From Paragorgia papillata (lineage: Eukaryota > Cnidaria > Anthozoa > Scleralcyonacea > Coralliidae), in the NCBI GenBank assembly GCA_035771165.1, contig JAWNZC010000314.1:5044001-5108000 (forward strand): a stretch of 64,000 nucleotides of DNA, read 5' to 3'. The notes beneath the pieces are model-generated. The model was not told the origin of the DNA. It ran no database searches and saw only the letters and a program-made list of their open reading frames with translations. A program made the position numbers and the translations under genes. Positions 59,581-64,000 of the stretch are shown one piece after another. Every line of letters begins with the position of its first letter. The first letter of the stretch is position 1.

Positions 59581-60675
59581 GAGGACTGGGACGAGCTAAG
59601 TACGCTTCTTCCCAATAAGCTCCTCTATTTCGGTTGCTCATATATCGAGAAAGGGCCGATATTGTGTGTGAGCGACATGACATAGACACATGCATGTTTA
59701 CTCGCTTTTAAACGTGTATATGCAGTGATTCATTCTATTGTTTAAAATTTAGATTCTTGTAAGTAGCTATTTTTGCATAGTTTCGTCCGAGGTTTCGTCC
59801 GCAAGATTCTTGACTACTTAATCAATGAACACGATACAGCGACATTCACTGAGAAAGAAATTACAGAAAAATATCTTTCTGGAGGAGATATACTTATCAT
59901 AGAAAACTATGAGTCAGTGTTGATCTGACGTAGCCGCAGGCTCTTTTCAAATCGCTCAGGCTGAAAGTCGACCAGTCACGCAATGTGTTAATATTATAAT
60001 GTTACTTACACTATCATGCATGTGGCGATAATACAGAGCTTTTTATAACGAGAGGTTTTAGGAGGTACGATGAACCATTTCTGTGTATTTGTTAATAGAG
60101 AAGTTTGAGAAGAGATTTATCAAGAAAGAATCAACATTCTGTTCTGATAATCCGTGTATTTAAAAAGACTCAACCATCTGTATCTGACCATCCGAATACA
60201 GATGCCACGGTCCATACCATCTGAACCATCTGCACTATTTCATACATACAATATCAGAGAGTCACGTGTATTTACTAAGTCTAAACCACCTGTATCATGT
60301 GATGTCTGTCCGTGACCATCCGAATACAGATGCCACGGTCCGTACGATCCGTACCATCTGAACCATCTGCACTATCATACATACAACATCTGAGAGCAGC
60401 GTATATTTACTAAGTGTCTACCATCTGATGCTACGGTACGTACGATCTGCAACGCCCTTTTACCGATCGTTACGGACCGTCATCCGATGCCTATGTTGGG
60501 CATACCTCGTATAACTTAGACACGAAATGACTTGTTACTTCGCTTGTGAGTTCGACAAAATGACTTGTAACTTAGATAAAATGACTTAATTATGCTTAAC
60601 TTGTGACTAATTGGACAAAATAACTTGGAGTTGGGCTTTAGAGTTCTAAAAAAGATTTTGTCGCATAGTTTGAAG

Positions 60676-61127
60676 CAGTGGCGTGGTGGCAGGTTTCAGG
60701 CTGGGGTGGCCAGATTAGCTTTAATTGGCGCCCCCCCCCCCCCCAAAAAAAAATGGGGAAAAAAGACATTACTGTATTTGTTTTAAAATAATATATAATA
60801 TTACAACAAACAACGGGTTCTCTCAAATACCACGCCAATGCAAGCGGCGAAATATCGCCGAACCTCCAGGGGGGGTTCGGGAGCATGCTCCCCTGGAAAA
60901 TTCTGAAATCTAGAGTGTCTGATATGCCATTTCCTGCATTTTGGAGTGAGATTTTACAGAATTCTGAAGATTATAAAACTTCATAGAAAACATGCACAAA
61001 AGATTACAGATTTCAGATCTTTATATCCCACCATTGAAGACCTATAGCTATACAAAGAAATAGGTTTATTTTGTTAAGTTTTGGCGCCCTTGCTAGTTTT
61101 GGCGCCCCTTCTGCAACCACGCCACTG
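60676..61127. mobile_element. hAT-type MITE, unit B only
   Basis: 452 bp, ends CAGTGGCGTGG / CCACGCCACTG, perfect 8-bp duplication GTTTGAAG (60668-60675, 61128-61135). Unit A has the intact single site at 45839-45846. Confidence 0.88.
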
Positions 61128-61335
61128 GTTTGAAGTCAAACTCAACTAACAGGTTTTACCGTTTCACGAGTTAACGTCGTCCTGAAGACGTGAAAATGAT
61201 CTGAATAACGTTGTGTGTAAAACGGGGGCGGCGTTAAGATTACTCTTGGGACTAAAAATTATTCATTTTCTTTCTTGTGTGAAGAAAGTTATTTTGTATT
61301 TAAGGACGTTGTCCTTGACGTTCGCGTTGCATTTG

Positions 61336-61916
61336 CTTAAGCTCTCTACTAATGAGTATATATATGCATGCTTAACGGCTACGCGTTTACAACGACAGTA
61401 CTACAGTCTGCCTAGTAACTCGGTTTCAGAAATATAGTGAAGCCTGAAGTATAGTCAATACACTACTGGATAAAACATTGCGACTTGTAACGCGAGTACA
61501 TGATTAGCAAGAAATTGCTTGCTATCAAATCTGACTGTCTGGTCTTCAGCGTTAAGTAGTAAGGCGAAGAGGTTGGAGCTCATTCCTCGTCTTGATCAAA
61601 GACAGTGATGCTCTATTGCTCTTGTGGAACACCCCAGAAATTCGCACACTTCTTGCAAACGTGCTGATATGCTCCATTTATACAGAGCCCCTTTATAAGA
61701 GTAGATATGCATGGAGCTTTGTGTTTTATTTGTTAAATATCAATTCTCGAAAACTATAGAATTAATATTATCTCCTAGAAAAAACAACAGTTACTGTAGC
61801 TCAACACAGTCTCGTCTTTTAAGTGAAACAACCTTGTTGACTTGAATACATTTCTTCCTTGATTTTGTCGTTGAGATTTATAGATTATACTACTTGCTTA
61901 CCGGAAACTATATTAA
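61336..61916. other. right flank of the duplication
   Basis: No gene recognised; no clear repeat. Confidence 0.3.
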
Positions 61917-61918
61917 CC

Positions 61919-62388
61919 TTAAAGTGCTTATAAACCCAATTATGATATTACTGCATATGGGATTCTATTTAATGTATATACTAGTTGAATGTCAAAATAT
62001 TTTTTGATTTGAACTTTTATTTGTTGCCTATATTGAGGTTTGTATTTCCAAAATGGTAATGAGATGACGTTTATGTAGGCATAATTTGCATACGCAGTGT
62101 TCCGTTATACTGCAGAAATATTACCCAATTCACATGTTAATGAATACTTGAATAGTATATTCTGTATTTTATAATTTTTTCATTAAAATGTTTAAGCGGT
62201 TTATCATAAGAAAAGAAAACACACACACAAATGTCTACATTGACGTCATCTCATTGACATTTTGGAGATACAAACCTCAATATAACAATAAATAGAAGTT
62301 CAAGTCAGAAAATATTTTGACATTCAACTATTTACGTTACATAGAATCCATATCAGTAATATCTTATTTGAGTTTATAGGCACTTTAA
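61919..62388. mobile_element. TTAA-type foldback MITE
   Basis: TTAAAGTGCTTATAAACCC at the left and GTTTATAGGCACTTTAA at the right, bordered by TTAA. Arms carry TATTGAGGTTTGTATTTCCA and its reverse complement. Confidence 0.7.
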
Positions 62389-62394
62389 GGTACA

Positions 62395-62870
62395 CGCGTA
62401 AAAATCTCGCAAGTTGTTACAGCATTATTGCCTGAACAATGCTGTAACAAGTTGTTGACATATGTGAACAACATTGATAAATGAACAACTGATATGCATT
62501 GTTCATCATTGTTTCAACAAGTTGTTACAGCTTGATGAAACAACAACCGTTGTTCACGCATATTGTAACAACCGAAGAACGTGTTGATACATCAACATTA
62601 GACTTGGTTTGTTATTTCGTCATGCTGTTACAACATGTTGTATCATGTTGTATCATGTGCGAACAACGTTGTTGGTTATAAAAATGTGCTGTTGGAACAA
62701 TTTGTTCATGACTGTTGATTTATCCGTGAACAAGTTGTTCGAACCATAAGTGAACAACTTGTTGACAACTTGTTCACGGCGAGCAGCACAACATTGTTCA
62801 CGGCGAGCAGCACAACATTGTTCACGCCTGTTCACAACCGTGAACAAGTTGTGCGTTTTTACGCGTGTAG
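62395..62870. mobile_element. AACAAGTTGTT-rich inverted-repeat element
   Basis: ACACGCGTAAAAATCTCGCA at the left and GCGTTTTTACGCGTGTAG at the right. Interior is a mosaic of TTGTTCAC, TTGTTACA and GTGAACAA words. Includes a direct duplication of TTCACGGCGAGCAGCACAAC near 62773 and 62800. Confidence 0.6.
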
Positions 62871-62875
62871 ACCTA

Positions 62876-63308
62876 GGGCCTGTTCACATGAGGCGAGTTA
62901 TATCTCGGCGGGTAGGGTTATCCCTATCCCCCGAGATAACTCGGTGTTAGTTTTCCATGTTAAAAAAGTAAACCGTTCACATGAGACCGAGATAACTCGG
63001 GGGATAGGGATAACTCAGTCGGAGCGATAGGGTATAACCCTAGCCCCCGAGTTACCCCTACCTCCATGTGAACGCTTTCACCCGAGTTATCTCGGGGTAG
63101 GGTCAACTTAGGCATGCGTATTTATGCTGTTGCTCGGGATAACTCGGGGTGAAGCGTTCACATGAACCTAGGGTTATCTCGGGGGCCAGGGACAACTCGG
63201 TAGTTGCGTTTTATCATGTGTGAAATAGGATCAACTTTGACCCTAGCCCCCAAGTTATCCCTATACTATATACCCTCCGAGATAACCCGGTCTCGATGGA
63301 ACAGTCCC
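62876..63308. mobile_element. MITE with GGGCCTGTTCACATGA ends
   Basis: Left GGGCCTGTTCACATGAGGCG, right reverse complement with changes (GGAACAGTCCC). Arms built of GAGATAACTCGGGGG and GGGTTATCCCTA words. The end sequence is Harbinger/Tourist-like. Confidence 0.65.
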
Positions 63309-63599
63309 TGAGTGAGCAATTAAGTACCTTAAAACAAAGGTTCATTAAACTATAAACTTAGGCATCTCGGGAAGACAAAAAAACATGGCATGTTTCAACC
63401 ATTGAATAGATTGAGCTTAATTTTGATAACTGCATGGGAAGCTAACGTATGCCAAGACAAAAAGTTATGTCGATCTATTTTGTACGTACGTTGCTTCCGG
63501 TCCATCTAATCGTTATACACACTGTTCCCGTAACGCGGTCTGACTATCAAACTGCAGAATATTCGTTGTCCATACTTGAGTATGCATTCACACGCAACA

Positions 63600-64000
63600 A
63601 TAGTAGTGAAACTCTTTATAGTATATACTTTATAGTATATAATAATATATTACTGATATGGATTCTATGTAACGTGCATGAATAGTTGAATGCCAAAATA
63701 TTTTCTGACTTGAACTTCTATTTGTTGTTATATTGAGGTTTGTATTTCCAAAATGTTAATGAGGATAACGTCAATGTAGGCATTTGTGTGTGTGTTTTTT
63801 TCTTTTCTTATATGATAAACCGCTTGAAGATTTTAATGGGAAAAAATGATAAAATACAGAATATACTATTCAAGTATGCCATTAGCATGTGAATTGGGCA
63901 ATATTTCTGCTGTAACGCGGAACACTGCATGCATGCGTATGCACTATGCAAATAATACCTACATGCATAGACGTCATCCTCATTACCATTTTCTTCATTA
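63600..64000. mobile_element. TTAA-type foldback MITE, cut by the window end
   Basis: Shares TATTGAGGTTTGTATTTCCA, AAATGTTAATGAGGA and the reverse-oriented second arm with 61919-62388; the right end lies beyond the window. Confidence 0.6.

Larger units (their letters stand above)
57806..60508. mobile_element. 2.7-kb hAT-type element with internal satellites, unit B only
   Basis: Perfect 8-bp duplication GTATAACT (57798-57805, 60509-60516); unit A has the single site GAATAACT at 45631-45638. Inverted ends of about 70 bp share AGGCATCGGATGACGG and CGGTAAAAGGGCGTTGCAGA. Inside: a roughly 110-bp satellite, a 10-bp satellite, and repeats of CCGAATACAGATGCCACGGT and ACCATCTG near both ends. A frame at 58652-58942 has no recognised transposase motif, so it seems non-autonomous. 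Confidence 0.8.

Overview
This is a eukaryotic (metazoan) window of about 64 kb: AT-rich, intron-rich, gene-poor and packed with foldback transposons, SINEs and satellites. The genes point to a cnidarian, most likely an anthozoan (coral or anemone type). They are an astacin metalloprotease, a membrane protein with two C-terminal ShKT domains, and two IL-17-like cytokines. No rRNA, intact tRNA or CRISPR array was seen. Most open frames longer than 60 codons are repeat shadows; the real genes were found by joining short exons through splice sites and codon phase.

1-21 kb: an astacin-family zinc protease gene on the minus strand. Eight exons over about 19 kb give part of the propeptide (with the FEGDI inhibitory motif), a basic RRKR cleavage site and the whole catalytic domain. 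The signal-peptide exon was not found. Its introns hold microsatellites, 17-bp and 117-bp tandem repeats, hAT, Harbinger-like and TTAA-flanked foldback elements, 5S- and tRNA-derived SINEs and a degenerate telomere-like array.

21-31 kb: the first two coding exons of an unrecognised plus-strand gene (21183-23264) behind a TATA box. Then comes a three-exon minus-strand gene (26371-30391) for a predicted type II membrane protein with a long acidic stalk and two ShKT domains. A frame-broken zinc-finger gene copy lies at 31.4-31.9 kb.

33-61 kb: a direct tandem duplication. Unit A (about 32999-46455) and unit B (about 47862-61335) are collinear apart from insertions. Each carries one two-exon, minus-strand IL-17-like gene whose signal peptide is split by a phase-0 intron. 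Because the units are paralogous, each gives the empty site for insertions in the other, so hAT-type (8-bp target duplication), Mutator-type (9-bp) and Harbinger-type (TAA) insertions can be read directly and placed after the duplication. The spacer holds a 5S-derived SINE and a retroelement Gag fragment that is cut exactly where unit B begins.

61-64 kb: only foldback and inverted-repeat elements; no gene seen.
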